From: a virus | Virus record (IMG/VR): IMGVR_UViG_3300032047_000029 | Location: 1 to 47,322 of that record | DNA length: 47,322 bases | Reading direction: 5' to 3' (one strand) | In this document: positions 34,801-43,465 of the stretch, in pieces | How the letters are laid out: every line of letters starts with the position of its first letter | Position numbering within the stretch: position 1 is the first letter of the stretch | The notes under the pieces: generated by a model | Seen by the model: only the letters and a program-made list of their open reading frames with translations | Databases searched by the model: none | Told to the model about the DNA's origin: nothing | Position numbers and translations under genes: made by a program

Positions 34801-36858
34801 GTCCTCTTCTACAAATTTAGTTATCTTAACCATATCTTCGTATGGCTCCATTTTTTCTTCTACGAAATAAACTAAATCATTTTGTTCAATTGTATCTGGT
34901 AATGGTTTATAAGTTTTAACATAACGAGCAGTTCTATCTGCTACATCTCTTATTGGTAATTTTTTATCACTATCAGGTAAAGTTTGTGTTGGGGCATCTA
35001 ACATATTAATACATAAATGATATCCCTCTTTAGTAACCATATAAGTATTTAATCTTGTTATCTTGTTTTTTCTATATGTTACAAATGAATCTGTAAAGAT
35101 ATCATTGAATCTATCTGGCCCACTATGGTCTGATTTGTTTGCTCCCTCTTCGTAAGATGTATCAACTCGTATTCTATCGAAATCTAAAATTTCAACAACC
35201 TTACCAACATAATCAACTGGTACTTGTTTAAATACATCAATTGGAACTAATTCAGTATCAAATGTAACGACTGTTTTATATTTTGCTATTGAATCTTCAT
35301 CAGTAGCAAAATCTTCAATTATTTCTTTTGTAAAAGCTTTTGGTCTCCTATCAACAATATATTCATTAGTAGGTTCTAATCCTTTTGCATATCCTCTTTC
35401 ATCAACAACCTCATCATCTGTTTGTATATTATCTCCTACCTCAGTCATTATCTCTTCTATTACTGAGTCTGATGGTGATGGGTCTGCTGGTGGTACATAT
35501 GAACCACCACCTCCACCAGTATCTTCAAAATCTTCTGCAACCCTCAACATATTAATTCTTCTATCTCTAACACCTAAGAAATGTTCAATACTATTCCACT
35601 TACCAAGTGTTGCAGATGTTATATTGTTAGCAATGATAGTGTGGTGTTTGTCCAGTATTAGATTCCAAACATCTAATGCCTCAGCTTTAAATTCTGTACC
35701 AACTTCATTTGCTAAATACCATTTACCTTGATGTTTAATCGGGTGATGGTCTGTAGTGGTAAGATTTTTATAACGAACTAATTTATCTCCGTAAGGTCTG
35801 TTATCTTTAACTACCTTTAATACTTTTGCATAACCTTGTTCGGTTTTAACTTTCATACCAGGTCTCATCATTTTAATTGGAATGGTACGATTGTTACTTA
35901 ATTTAATTTTTGTATCACCAGTAAAACAAACACTTCCATAATCATCCCTATCTCTATAATCATCATAATCTTGGTCTGGGCCTGGTGTCTTTTCTAATAT
36001 TTCTTTTACTCCGACAGGTTCTTTATCGACTGTAGTTTTTACAATATCATCAAAGAACTCTTTCTTTTCATCTGGTCTTGGTGGTATGCTTTTCGTAGGT
36101 CTATTAATTAAAACTTCTGTTTCTTTTCTAACAAGTGTCTCTACCATTTTAGTTTCTGTTAAAGTGTATTCATACATACCCTTAACAACAACTTCACCAC
36201 CAACCATTGCATCTGTAAATCCTCGTTCACCAACACCTGGTGTCATTATTAAAACATTACCATCAGTTTTATCCCATCTGACTGTTCCTGCATTTGCACC
36301 ACCAATTCTTTTTGGTACATAAACAAAATCTTTATTTATACCAGCAAAGTTTTTACGATAAGAAACATTATTAATTAATTGGACATCTACTTTTACTTCA
36401 TTCTTTGATGGTGATACTTCTTTCACCACATACTTCATTTCTTTTGGAAATACTTCTTCTAATGTTTGGTTAGTAGGTTTCATTCCACCTTTAAAATATC
36501 TTGTCTTACCATTAATAACTTTAGTAGAAATTTTTCCCATATTGATGAATCCCTCATCGTTCACCATAATGGTTTCTTTTTTACCAGCTAATCGTCTAAG
36601 AAAAAGATACTTAACTTTAAATTGACCTTCTTCATAACCTAAATCTCTGACGTGTCCACCAATATCTAAATCAATAGTATTATCGTCTCTGAATAAAACA
36701 TCACCTGGTTTTAGGATATCATCTTCTAATAAATTATCCTCCATATCATAGACATAGAAATGTATGAAGTCATTAGCATCTCTACCAAAACCACTATACA
36801 ATTGTTTAGGATATTCTAATTGTTCTCTGTCTTTATCTGTTAAACCATATTGTAACAT
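31822..36858 (-). CDS. Large baseplate/tail protein with embedded Hint domain and LamG-like domain
   Basis: 1,678 residues. N-terminal ~300 residues are mixed alpha/beta. At ~309-410 is an inserted Hint domain: CFTGDTKIKLSNNRTIPIKMM, then TTDHHPIKHQGKWY, closing NLILDKHHTIIANN. The residue after NN is Ile, not Cys, Ser or Thr, so splicing is unlikely. Residues ~930-1,050 contain GNQRAMKGLINCYGIPSSIL and LRIREYGGPDL, a block I know from large marine-phage baseplate proteins. Residues ~1,055-1,260 look like a concanavalin/LamG sandwich (TLEFRFRAP..., FSGSMQEFRLWSEPLS), a likely glycan-binding domain. A helical segment (YWKKYNRSNNFWDYMRIIEFF) follows, then a beta C-terminus. Lies next to gp6- and gp25-like genes; a baseplate-periphery role is likely. 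Confidence 0.75.
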   Translation of the reverse strand: MLQYGLTDKDREQLEYPKQLYSGFGRDANDFIHFYVYDMEDNLLEDDILKPGDVLFRDDNTIDLDIGGHVRDLGYEEGQFKVKYLFLRRLAGKKETIMVNDEGFINMGKISTKVINGKTRYFKGGMKPTNQTLEEVFPKEMKYVVKEVSPSKNEVKVDVQLINNVSYRKNFAGINKDFVYVPKRIGGANAGTVRWDKTDGNVLIMTPGVGERGFTDAMVGGEVVVKGMYEYTLTETKMVETLVRKETEVLINRPTKSIPPRPDEKKEFFDDIVKTTVDKEPVGVKEILEKTPGPDQDYDDYRDRDDYGSVCFTGDTKIKLSNNRTIPIKMMRPGMKVKTEQGYAKVLKVVKDNRPYGDKLVRYKNLTTTDHHPIKHQGKWYLANEVGTEFKAEALDVWNLILDKHHTIIANNITSATLGKWNSIEHFLGVRDRRINMLRVAEDFEDTGGGGGSYVPPADPSPSDSVIEEIMTEVGDNIQTDDEVVDERGYAKGLEPTNEYIVDRRPKAFTKEIIEDFATDEDSIAKYKTVVTFDTELVPIDVFKQVPVDYVGKVVEILDFDRIRVDTSYEEGANKSDHSGPDRFNDIFTDSFVTYRKNKITRLNTYMVTKEGYHLCINMLDAPTQTLPDSDKKLPIRDVADRTARYVKTYKPLPDTIEQNDLVYFVEEKMEPYEDMVKITKFVEEDPVALFLRVPNLNSTTNPINFRSTNFKKYDDLIGTDTSVQDDITNHIHSSSLLDVQLGIDYSIRTDALGSDRTDYGFGNFVNFGGAENRIRNFKKKIKLIEGYKTDSHALINITSSADTRANINMRKREVINSFDPYENYLYTVSSSYATSSLGEFYDASWPKTSGSREDGTNFILEHTSGSTFTTWFDTWTGYAKDFDTYNQNRLVNNLPLHVASDTENKVFLDFMDMTGQQFDEIWGYIRHFTDINERSNKLSEGISKDIVREVAKSMGFEVDSGNDLVILPEYLLGKTADGQDKYESPQEAVTEEIWKRILANMPFFMKNKGNQRAMKGLINCYGIPSSILRIREYGGPDLNDRVSHEIKRKFSYAADFKSSEYLQFPWQDDSTSGIKPETLEFRFRAPTSKDMTLVQKGVGNHSFAIQIQDNGLTDAYGKLKFSVSASTGIQFMTSSLQPYYNNDMWSVMLTRVSQSGLDLTADGNAQDITYQLTSKQYDATRQVILYQTSESVNIDGNASAGAAFNKSVHDDGTFYIGGNGEFGTRFSGSMQEFRLWSEPLSQSVFDNHVQAPKSYNGNTTSSAYDNLIFRLPLNDNTDLNTLPESLDDKSYTTSYFPSASAVGFSGNPFRSLVDQEKLRVPNVGPSRRNATKIRTEATKLTGNLSSNIRVEASSLDFAPIDSNKLGVFFSPTDVVNEDIMYSLADINLDNEIGDPRDQYSDYYRGLDRVQRDYWKKYNRSNNFWDYMRIIEFFDGSIWKQLRAMIPARTNATLGLLIEPNILERSKQVVGKIPEFENTYYENAGHFADGIQLSSRLSSSDSPNPYSLSGEYPVYESEIILYTMDSGSVGILGNPTLNKIDEIDPRTPFLSLYATASITFGDIDTTFEETVQPFITASRLSEHNDIKVPYYTSSLSDSIAKGYGYHTEFNGNYQFSASFERSSFTSVALDSSLFRLFYKGSNLTKDNTIDGLDPVEITITTPTKLVTQEPGDSKLKVE

Positions 36859-36861
36859 TCA

Positions 36862-37488
36862 TTACTCTCCAGTAGTTTTTTTGATTTCTTTTGCTACTTT
36901 ATCTGCTATCTTTTTTGCAAGTTTACCTTTACCAAATATTTTTGCAATCTTTTCTCTTGCAGCATCTCTATCTGCTTGAAGTTGTTCTGTTTCTTCATCT
37001 AAATTCGGAAATGGTATTTCTTGTTCATTTTGAATTGCAATAGTATTTTGTAATTTTTTACCTGTTATATCTAATTCTTGATTTAATAAATCTTGTTCTT
37101 CTATTTTACCTTGTAAATCTTTTTTAAGTTGATTTAATTCTTCTTGTGTTGTTGTGGCTTCTTCAATCTCTTTTGGCATAAGTTCTAAGAATTGTAAATC
37201 ATCACCAAAGTGTCGTATAACATCTGCTGTTATAGATGCTTTTTGTTCAACGCCAATTCGAACATATTGATATTCTTCTGTTAAAGTTTCACCTGGATTC
37301 TTTGGGTCCTCGTAAGATAATAAGAAACCATTTTCATCTCGTAATGGATTTAATGCATCAAGTGCAGAACCACTTATTGCGGCTCTGTTCTTTTCTTCTT
37401 CAAGTGCTTTTAAATGTTTTCGTTCATCTGCATCTTGAATATTACGATAAAAATCTTTTTTCTTTGCTTGTTCGTAAGTTAATGGCAT
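36862..37488 (-). CDS. Coiled-coil structural/assembly protein of unknown function
   Basis: 208 residues, highly charged. The N-terminus (MPLTYEQAKKKDFYRNIQD) precedes a short folded region (EEYQYVRIGVEQKASITADVIRHF). From ~115 a long heptad-rich helix (QEELNQLKKDLQGKIEEQDLL and onward) runs to a Lys/Ala-rich C-terminal helix (AREKIAKIFGKGKLAKKIADKV). No membrane segment. It sits between the DNRLRE-like protein and the large baseplate protein, with three-base or shorter gaps, so it is probably a wedge connector or assembly factor. No T4 counterpart could be assigned. Confidence 0.6.
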   Translation of the reverse strand: MPLTYEQAKKKDFYRNIQDADERKHLKALEEEKNRAAISGSALDALNPLRDENGFLLSYEDPKNPGETLTEEYQYVRIGVEQKASITADVIRHFGDDLQFLELMPKEIEEATTTQEELNQLKKDLQGKIEEQDLLNQELDITGKKLQNTIAIQNEQEIPFPNLDEETEQLQADRDAAREKIAKIFGKGKLAKKIADKVAKEIKKTTGE

Positions 37489-37489
37489 T

Positions 37490-38668
37490 TTACCTCACCA
37501 CTTTAAATTCATAATCATCATCATATATCATAGAAGTTTGGTCTACTCCACTACCACTAACAACTTTAATTTCAAATCTGTAGAATCTTTCAGGTTGAAA
37601 CCCATTCATCCACACATTAAAGTAATTACCACTTGAATCACAACTAACAATTGAACCTGTACTAAATGGTATTATCACATCTTCTGTATGTGCATCTTTT
37701 ATTGAATAGTAAGTTCCTTGTTCTATAGTTCTACTACCACTTGGTAGTGTTTTGATTGTTAATGCTGCTGGTGTAGTTTCAAATCCTCGTGTTGGATATA
37801 ATTCTCTACCCACTACTCTAAATTTTACTTTTGATTTTTCTTTGTATTCTGGTTTCATATTTTGAAAATAAACAGTCAACCTCTCTAAATCTGTTGAACT
37901 TAATTCACTTAAACTGCCTGTGTTCCAAGTTGAATCATCCCACTCTACTTCTAACTTTGGCGGAAAGATAGTGTGGGTTTCTCTTGAAAAGAATTTCAAA
38001 TTACCAAGTGGTGTTGAATTACCCTCTGCAGAACCAGTTGCGGTTGTGGGGTCAAATATAGAATGTAAACTTTGACTGGTTGCAGTATTATTTCTTTTTA
38101 CAATAAATCCATTGTTTGGAAATACTGAACTGGAATAGATATGATTCTTAACTAAATCGGTTACATCCATTCTTATATCTCTTGTTTCGTAAACTAAATT
38201 AAATGATGATGAAATATTATATGAACTATCTAAACTTGAAGTGTACCAAGTACCACCTTGTGTAGTACTACCACTTACCCATTCTGTTTTATCAGTATCA
38301 TTATCACGATACTTCCAACTTGCCCCATCACTTAATGCTGGGTCTCTATCGATTGTACCAGTTCCACCATTCCAACTTCCACTAATCATATATGTTTCTA
38401 AAGTTTGTTCTATCGCAAGTTCTGTAGAACTAGCATCATATAGATTTAAATAATACTTTGCATCACTTGGAATAATTCCACTTTGTACTGATGATGAGAT
38501 ATAACTATAATCAAATTTTAATAATGCTCTTGATACACTAATTGTAGTGCCTGAAGAGTTAACATTTTTTGAAACCTCTAATATTTCATCTAAACCTGTA
38601 TTGATTGATGATGTAATACTACCTTCATAAATTGTTGTGTCTGTTGTTGGGTATTCAAAATAAAACAT
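37490..38668 (-). CDS. Baseplate structural protein with DNRLRE-like fold
   Basis: 392 residues. It starts MFYFEYPTTDTTIYEGSITSSINTGLDEIL, followed by SRALLKFDYSYI, WNGGTGTIDRDP, GASWKYRD, TRDIRMDVTDLVKNHI and NNGFIVKR. This is the succession seen in DNRLRE / disaggregatase-repeat-like sandwiches ('D..i.......N.g....l.v......R.llkFd....', later 'W....g....D.T..v..w'). The C-terminal third (VYFQNMKPEYKEKSKVKFRVVGRELYP) is a separate beta domain. The start ATG overlaps the gp6-like stop by one base. Likely a baseplate wedge extension or tail-surface carbohydrate-binding protein. Confidence 0.62.
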   Translation of the reverse strand: MFYFEYPTTDTTIYEGSITSSINTGLDEILEVSKNVNSSGTTISVSRALLKFDYSYISSSVQSGIIPSDAKYYLNLYDASSTELAIEQTLETYMISGSWNGGTGTIDRDPALSDGASWKYRDNDTDKTEWVSGSTTQGGTWYTSSLDSSYNISSSFNLVYETRDIRMDVTDLVKNHIYSSSVFPNNGFIVKRNNTATSQSLHSIFDPTTATGSAEGNSTPLGNLKFFSRETHTIFPPKLEVEWDDSTWNTGSLSELSSTDLERLTVYFQNMKPEYKEKSKVKFRVVGRELYPTRGFETTPAALTIKTLPSGSRTIEQGTYYSIKDAHTEDVIIPFSTGSIVSCDSSGNYFNVWMNGFQPERFYRFEIKVVSGSGVDQTSMIYDDDYEFKVVR

Positions 38669-40638
38669 TAAATGTCTCCTACTACTCTACCCTCGATATC
38701 TAAGTTCGGGTATTTAAGTTCAAATATACTTGGGTCAAGTGATGAGTAAATAATTCCATCTTTTGTTGCAGATTGTAAATCATAGACATGTCCACTATAT
38801 CCACTCTCAGTTCTCCACTTATTCTCAACAACAACCATTTGTTTCTGTGGATTATCATCTTCAGGTGGAACAACACTTGCTACACCATCAACTAAAGATA
38901 TCACATAAGCAATATCACTTAAAATTATTGGTTGATTGATTTGCCATTTAGTTATATCAAAATGATTCTTTACCGCATCAATACATTTAAGTAAAACTGC
39001 ATTTTTGTTATGTCCTCTCTGAGTTATGATTGAGAATCTACACCCAATATTAATTGTGTAACCATCTTTAATATTTATTGCATCTGTTAATACTCTGTAT
39101 TGAGATAAATAAACTCTAAGGTTTTGTTTAACCGCATCATTTAATGCAACTAATTTTTTAGTTCTATCATAACCCAACACATACATATTCAATGCTAATG
39201 GATTGGGTATTGTTGTTATATTTTTTTCTTTTTTAATCTTACCATCTTTTATAATTGTCTGTGTATTTTGTTCTAATTGTTCATCTTGTACAATATGTAC
39301 TTTAGCAATGTTACCATACTTTTGTGGTAATGAATAAACTCTTGTAATATAATCCTCTTTAGTAACTGCTCTATTTTGTGAATTAAAATATGCTAAAGCA
39401 TTTTGTCTAATTTCTTCAGGTGATTCTCCACCACTTCCACCAGTAGCAGGTTCTTTGTTTGTAATACTAATACTATCTTTTGTTTCACCAACTTTATCAG
39501 AATCTAATCCCTCTTCATTTAATGTAGTGGAAAGACTATCATTATTTTTTAATTCATTAGTAAGAATATTATCTTCTATTGCTCCACCATATGTGTAAGT
39601 TATAGTTAATGTAATATTACTTGGTGCTTGTCCAAATGCTTTTGTTTTTAAAAAATTACTTGGGTCAAATGATGCATCAAGTTTACTAACACCAGTTCCT
39701 AATGATGAACCAACATTATCTGGATTTGGAATTATTTCTTCATCTGCATTTGTTGATGTTCCTGCACCAAATCGTAATTCTGATTTACCATCACTTCTCG
39801 TGTAGGTTGTAAATCTATTTGCAGTTTTAATTAACTTCAACATATAAGGTGCATCTGCTGCATTAGCAGATACATCAGGTGTGGTTGTTGCATTATTTTC
39901 GGTTGATGCAAAGACTGTATCTTGTGCTAAGAAAGGAACTTCGTACCAAGTATTTCCATCATCATCAACAACACTTAAAATTTGTATTACCTTTTCTTTA
40001 CTTAAAATAACTTTGTCAAATTTAATTCCTGCACCGAATGTAAAATTCTCAGTAGTTTTTGTACCAGATTCTAATAAACATTTTTTAGTTAATGTAAAGT
40101 GTGTTGGTGTATCTGAATCATATTGTGATATTTTTTCTACTCGTGAATCAAGTGATGATGATGTTTTAAAATTAACATCATCTAATAATCTAAAAGTTCT
40201 TCCACTTTTGGATGAAAATATACTATCTGCATTTACCATTAATGCATAATCTAAATCAGGTGTTACACTTGTACCATCATCTTCTGCTGGTACTTCAATT
40301 GTTATCTCACTAAGTACTGATGCTGGATGAGATAGTTTTGGTTTATATCCAAATGATTGTGCAATTTTATAAATATTCTTTGTTTCTTCTGCAGCGTGTA
40401 ATAAGGTTTCTCTGTATTGAGTGTCGATATAAAATGATAAAGTATCCCCAACATAACTTGCCATTTCAATAAACATCATACCTGGTGATGATTCGTTAAA
40501 ATCATTGTATGCTGTAGGATAATATGATTTGGCGTATTCTAATAGATTAGCTCTAATAGTAGAAAACTCTCTACCAATATATCTAATATCTCTTTTTTCT
40601 TTTTTCTTATTTAGACCATAATCTACATCATTAGCCAT
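38668..40638 (-). CDS. Baseplate wedge protein, T4 gp6-like (baseplate J family)
   Basis: 656 residues, about the length of T4 gp6 (660). The N-terminal region NDFNESSPGMMFIEMASYV-GDTLSFYID and the following YRETLLHAAEE closely match the conserved gp6 core. The C-terminal half has GESPEEIRQNALAYFNSQNR, AVTKEDYITRVYSLPQKYG and a final domain with LSDIAYVISLVDGVASV, as in J-type wedge proteins. Six copies of gp6 dimers make the inner ring of the baseplate and drive the sheath-contraction switch. It directly follows the gp25-like gene, as in other T4-like marine phages. Confidence 0.92.
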   Translation of the reverse strand: MANDVDYGLNKKKEKRDIRYIGREFSTIRANLLEYAKSYYPTAYNDFNESSPGMMFIEMASYVGDTLSFYIDTQYRETLLHAAEETKNIYKIAQSFGYKPKLSHPASVLSEITIEVPAEDDGTSVTPDLDYALMVNADSIFSSKSGRTFRLLDDVNFKTSSSLDSRVEKISQYDSDTPTHFTLTKKCLLESGTKTTENFTFGAGIKFDKVILSKEKVIQILSVVDDDGNTWYEVPFLAQDTVFASTENNATTTPDVSANAADAPYMLKLIKTANRFTTYTRSDGKSELRFGAGTSTNADEEIIPNPDNVGSSLGTGVSKLDASFDPSNFLKTKAFGQAPSNITLTITYTYGGAIEDNILTNELKNNDSLSTTLNEEGLDSDKVGETKDSISITNKEPATGGSGGESPEEIRQNALAYFNSQNRAVTKEDYITRVYSLPQKYGNIAKVHIVQDEQLEQNTQTIIKDGKIKKEKNITTIPNPLALNMYVLGYDRTKKLVALNDAVKQNLRVYLSQYRVLTDAINIKDGYTINIGCRFSIITQRGHNKNAVLLKCIDAVKNHFDITKWQINQPIILSDIAYVISLVDGVASVVPPEDDNPQKQMVVVENKWRTESGYSGHVYDLQSATKDGIIYSSLDPSIFELKYPNLDIEGRVVGDI

Positions 40639-40639
40639 T

Positions 40640-41092
40640 TTACTCTCCTGCGTTAAAATTAAAAGTTATTGTTTCAGGTGAATCTGGGTCATCAACTGTC
40701 ACAATAAATTCTAATGTAACTACTATTTGGTTTGGGTTTGCTTCATCTTGTACCACAAAAACATTTTGTGCTTTTATATAAGGTAACCATTGTTCTAATG
40801 CTTCGTGTATAGTTTCTTCAATACTATCACTTAATTCTGGCCCAACTTGTTCAAATATTAATGCTGGTAAATTACTACCAAAATCTGGTTGACCAACTCG
40901 CTCACCTTTCATAGTTAATAAAAGATTTTTTATATTTGAAAATGCTTGTTCCTTGACTGTTTTTGCTCTTGGAAAAAATCCTACATTATCACCTTGATAA
41001 GTTAATGGAAATGTACAACCGAAGAAAGAATCTTCATCCTCATTAATCTGTTGGACAGATGGATTATTCGTTAGGTTGACATTTTCAGGCAT
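40640..41092 (-). CDS. Baseplate wedge protein, T4 gp25-like (GPW/gp25 family)
   Basis: 150 residues, slightly longer than T4 gp25 (132). FGCTFPLTYQGDNVGFFPRAKTV, then ALEQWLPYIKAQNVFV, and the central NIKNLLLTMKGERVGQPDFG-SNL (the G.R...P.fG.. motif) identify the family. gp25 sits at the junction of the wedge and the first sheath ring and initiates sheath polymerisation. One base separates it from gp6, and its ATG overlaps the preceding gene's stop, consistent with a translationally coupled baseplate operon. Confidence 0.92.
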   Translation of the reverse strand: MPENVNLTNNPSVQQINEDEDSFFGCTFPLTYQGDNVGFFPRAKTVKEQAFSNIKNLLLTMKGERVGQPDFGSNLPALIFEQVGPELSDSIEETIHEALEQWLPYIKAQNVFVVQDEANPNQIVVTLEFIVTVDDPDSPETITFNFNAGE

Positions 41093-41580
41093 TATCTTTT
41101 ACTCTTCATCTTATCGTGTTTCATTAAAGCACTATAATCTTTTGTTAGGGCATCTACTACACTCTCAGGTACTTGGTCTGAACTAACTCCAGCTTCTTTC
41201 ATTGTTTGTACCGCTGCAACTTTTCTTGCAGTTTCTTTATCACCACCAAATCCAGCATCTGCATATCCTAATAGTTCTGCTGCTCTACTTGAATCAAAAG
41301 CTCCTCCACCCATTGTTGGATATTCATCCGTTTCCATATTAGCAGTTTCATTAAGAATACTATTTAGAGATTCATTAGATGTATATTGTTTAACAACTGG
41401 TTTCTTCTTTACGATTTTTCGAACCTTTTTCTTCGCGATTGGTGCGGTTGATTTGAGAGTAGTACTTCTTTTAGTCTTTAAGCTATTTATTCCCTCATTA
41501 ATAAATATCTGTTTGACCTCTTTTTGTACTTCTATTCGTACTACTTCTTGTATTATTTTTACTAATTGCTTTTTAGTCAT
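41092..41580 (-). CDS. Basic, partly disordered phage protein of unknown function
   Basis: 162 residues. The N-terminal ~35 residues form an amphipathic helix (MTKKQLVKIIQEVVRIEVQK), followed by a very basic stretch (KKKVRKIVKKKPVVKQ) and a flexible linker. The C-terminal half has GGGAFDSSRAAELLGYADAG, a pattern I connect with small conserved proteins next to gp25 in marine T4-like phages, and a helix ending MKSKR. There are no membrane or signal sequences. Role unknown; location suggests virion assembly. Confidence 0.6.
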   Translation of the reverse strand: MTKKQLVKIIQEVVRIEVQKEVKQIFINEGINSLKTKRSTTLKSTAPIAKKKVRKIVKKKPVVKQYTSNESLNSILNETANMETDEYPTMGGGAFDSSRAAELLGYADAGFGGDKETARKVAAVQTMKEAGVSSDQVPESVVDALTKDYSALMKHDKMKSKR

Positions 41581-41591
41581 TTCTAACTCCT

Positions 41592-42044
41592 TTATCCTGG
41601 TACATTATAACCTGCAAATGGTAAAGGTGATGGTGCTGCTGGAAACAGTCCACTCACCTGACCTAAGTGCGTTTTAAAACTTTTTATTAATTGTTCTACA
41701 AAATCATCAACATCTTTATTTGCTGCTCCCAAAGGAACATATGCTGCAGTTATTCCTGGAACTATTACAGTCGCTCCTGCTGCAGTAACTCCACCCAACC
41801 AATACAATTTTAAACCTGTATCGAGTTGTAGTGGAAATGGTGTTACTCCGTAAGATTTAAAAGCAATTTTTAACATTGCTTCTAATGCTGCAACATTACC
41901 ACTTGCTAATGGTGCGGGTGGTGCTGCTCCTACAGTCATTCCAAGTTTAATACACTTATCATATGATTCAGCAATTACTTTTGCCATATCATCTCCTGCA
42001 TCTAAACCCTTTTTATACTCAGCTTTAAATATATCCCAACTCAT
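41592..42044 (-). CDS. Conserved-looking phage structural-module protein, unknown function
   Basis: 150 residues. The N-terminal helix region (MSWDIFKAEYKKGLDAGDDMAKVIAESYDK) is followed by an Ala/Gly/Val/Pro-rich middle (GAAPPAPLASGNVAALEAML, GVTAAGATVIVPGITAAYV) and a proline-rich end (FPAAPSPLPFAGYNVPG). The composition suggests a compact helical protein with flexible tail. It lies between the gp5-like spike gene and the gp25-like gene, the region that in T4-like viruses encodes baseplate hub and assembly proteins. No family was assigned. Confidence 0.6.
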   Translation of the reverse strand: MSWDIFKAEYKKGLDAGDDMAKVIAESYDKCIKLGMTVGAAPPAPLASGNVAALEAMLKIAFKSYGVTPFPLQLDTGLKLYWLGGVTAAGATVIVPGITAAYVPLGAANKDVDDFVEQLIKSFKTHLGQVSGLFPAAPSPLPFAGYNVPG

Positions 42045-42059
42045 AATTTCCTCTAAAAA

Positions 42060-42332
42060 CTATTCCATTTGACTTAATTTTATTAAATATTCTTGTTGCT
42101 TCATTGCCATATCAAATGTAAGTGAATCCATTTTATTTTTATGTTTCATCTCATTGATAAGTTCTTCTTGTCGTAACTTCTCTACTTGAAGTTCAATTCT
42201 TAAATACTCTTCTTGTGCTTGTAATTTATTTTCTAAATCTGAAACTCTATTTTCCATAGTTTTATATGTCCCACCAATACCACCTAAAGCAGTTATCGTA
42301 CTCAAGATAACTTTAATAGTATCATTCTTCAT
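42060..42332 (-). CDS. Small membrane-anchored coiled-coil protein
   Basis: 90 residues. A short hydrophobic, glycine-containing N-terminal segment (IKVILSTITALGGIGGTY) could insert in the membrane. Residues 24-90 are a continuous charged helix with heptad spacing (VSDLENKLQAQEEYL...VEKLRQEELINEM). Similar topology to the protein at 24,834-25,244. It starts at the overlap with the spike gene's stop (ATG/TAA share one base). It might be a membrane-linked assembly factor or a tape-measure-like accessory; the sequence alone does not decide. Confidence 0.55.
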   Translation of the reverse strand: MKNDTIKVILSTITALGGIGGTYKTMENRVSDLENKLQAQEEYLRIELQVEKLRQEELINEMKHKNKMDSLTFDMAMKQQEYLIKLSQME

Positions 42333-43465
42333 TACTCTACCAAATTCTTAGGACTCTTTATTTGTGAGAGTGTTGATTTTAAACTAGCTAATAATCCTGC
42401 ACCAGGTCCAACTACTACTGGCCCTGTCGGTGCTAACAAACCAGTCTCAATTAATGTTAGTATATCATTTAACTTACTTTCTAATATCGCACCTAACACT
42501 AATGGTTCTGATGCTTCAACACTTCCTATCTTGGTAGTATCTGCTTCTATCACAACTTCCTTTGGTGCACAAATAGAAATATTATTATTACTACCAAAAA
42601 CTATATCCCCACCATTCTTTGTATTAAAAATAATTCTATCTGAACTAAGTAATATATTTTTTCCCTCATATGGTGGTGGTGATAATTTACTTTCTATACC
42701 AGGTGTAAATGTTAATGGTTGATTTGTGGTTATGTAAACACTCGAACCATCTGTATCAATTTTTTCTTCTACTGGTTGTTTTGGATTTGGAAAATCATCT
42801 TTTGATTGTCCAGCATTTAAAATAATATTTGGTGAATCTTGATTATCATTTTTTATATCACTACCAATTCTAATAGTGTTTCCAAACCTACCCTCAATTA
42901 AAACATCACCCTCTTGTGGTAATAATCTTCTTACATCTTGCGTTGGTTCTAAATAGTAACCAACTTTTACACCTGTATCATCTTGTTCGTTTGCAGTATC
43001 GATATTATCAGATACTAAAGTATCTTTTGATTTACCTTTACTTAATCCGTGTTGTGTATTAAAATTGGGATTACCAAAAAAATTTACTTGTGTTGTATAG
43101 AATAATTGTCCAAGATATTTTACACCAATTACAATTTCACCAATCACTGGTGTAGTTTGTATATTTGGATTTAATGGTTTGTAATCACTTAACTTATCAA
43201 TGTTTTTTCCAGTCTCTGAAATTACTAACCTACCCTTAACTCCACCAAGATAAGTATAATCAGGCCCATCACTTCCTTGTGGGAAAGAGTTTTTTGTATC
43301 ATCTAAATGTACCTCTAATACTTCTAAAGGTTCTAATTCATAAAACTGACCAGGTTCATCTGATATTTCTTTTATTAATCTTAATGTAGATTCAACATTT
43401 TGTACTCTATTACCCGTTATTGGACCAGATTTAGTTCCACTTTTAGGTTTGATATTGTATGACAT
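42332..43465 (-). CDS. Baseplate central spike/hub protein, gp5/gpV-like
   Basis: 377 residues. The early part is an OB-fold-like segment (YELEPLEVLEVHLDD..., GRLVISE..., PVIGEIVIGVKYLGQLFY). The middle has LLPQEGDVLIEGRFGNTIRIGSD, a block shared by hub/spike proteins of T4-like marine phages. The C-terminal third is a run of short beta strands (SSDRIIFNTKNGGDIVFGSNNNISICAPKEVVIEADTTKIG) like the triple-stranded beta-helix of gp5/gpV spikes, followed by a terminal helix. No lysozyme domain is visible, unlike T4 gp5. It is probably the membrane-piercing spike. Confidence 0.72.
   Translation of the reverse strand: MSYNIKPKSGTKSGPITGNRVQNVESTLRLIKEISDEPGQFYELEPLEVLEVHLDDTKNSFPQGSDGPDYTYLGGVKGRLVISETGKNIDKLSDYKPLNPNIQTTPVIGEIVIGVKYLGQLFYTTQVNFFGNPNFNTQHGLSKGKSKDTLVSDNIDTANEQDDTGVKVGYYLEPTQDVRRLLPQEGDVLIEGRFGNTIRIGSDIKNDNQDSPNIILNAGQSKDDFPNPKQPVEEKIDTDGSSVYITTNQPLTFTPGIESKLSPPPYEGKNILLSSDRIIFNTKNGGDIVFGSNNNISICAPKEVVIEADTTKIGSVEASEPLVLGAILESKLNDILTLIETGLLAPTGPVVVGPGAGLLASLKSTLSQIKSPKNLVE

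Noticed and set aside
34407-36340. TATAAATA words on the minus strand at 34,407-34,414 and 36,333-36,340
   Set aside because: Both lie deep inside the 1,678-residue reading frame with no gene start downstream at promoter distance, so they are probably chance matches in AT-rich DNA.
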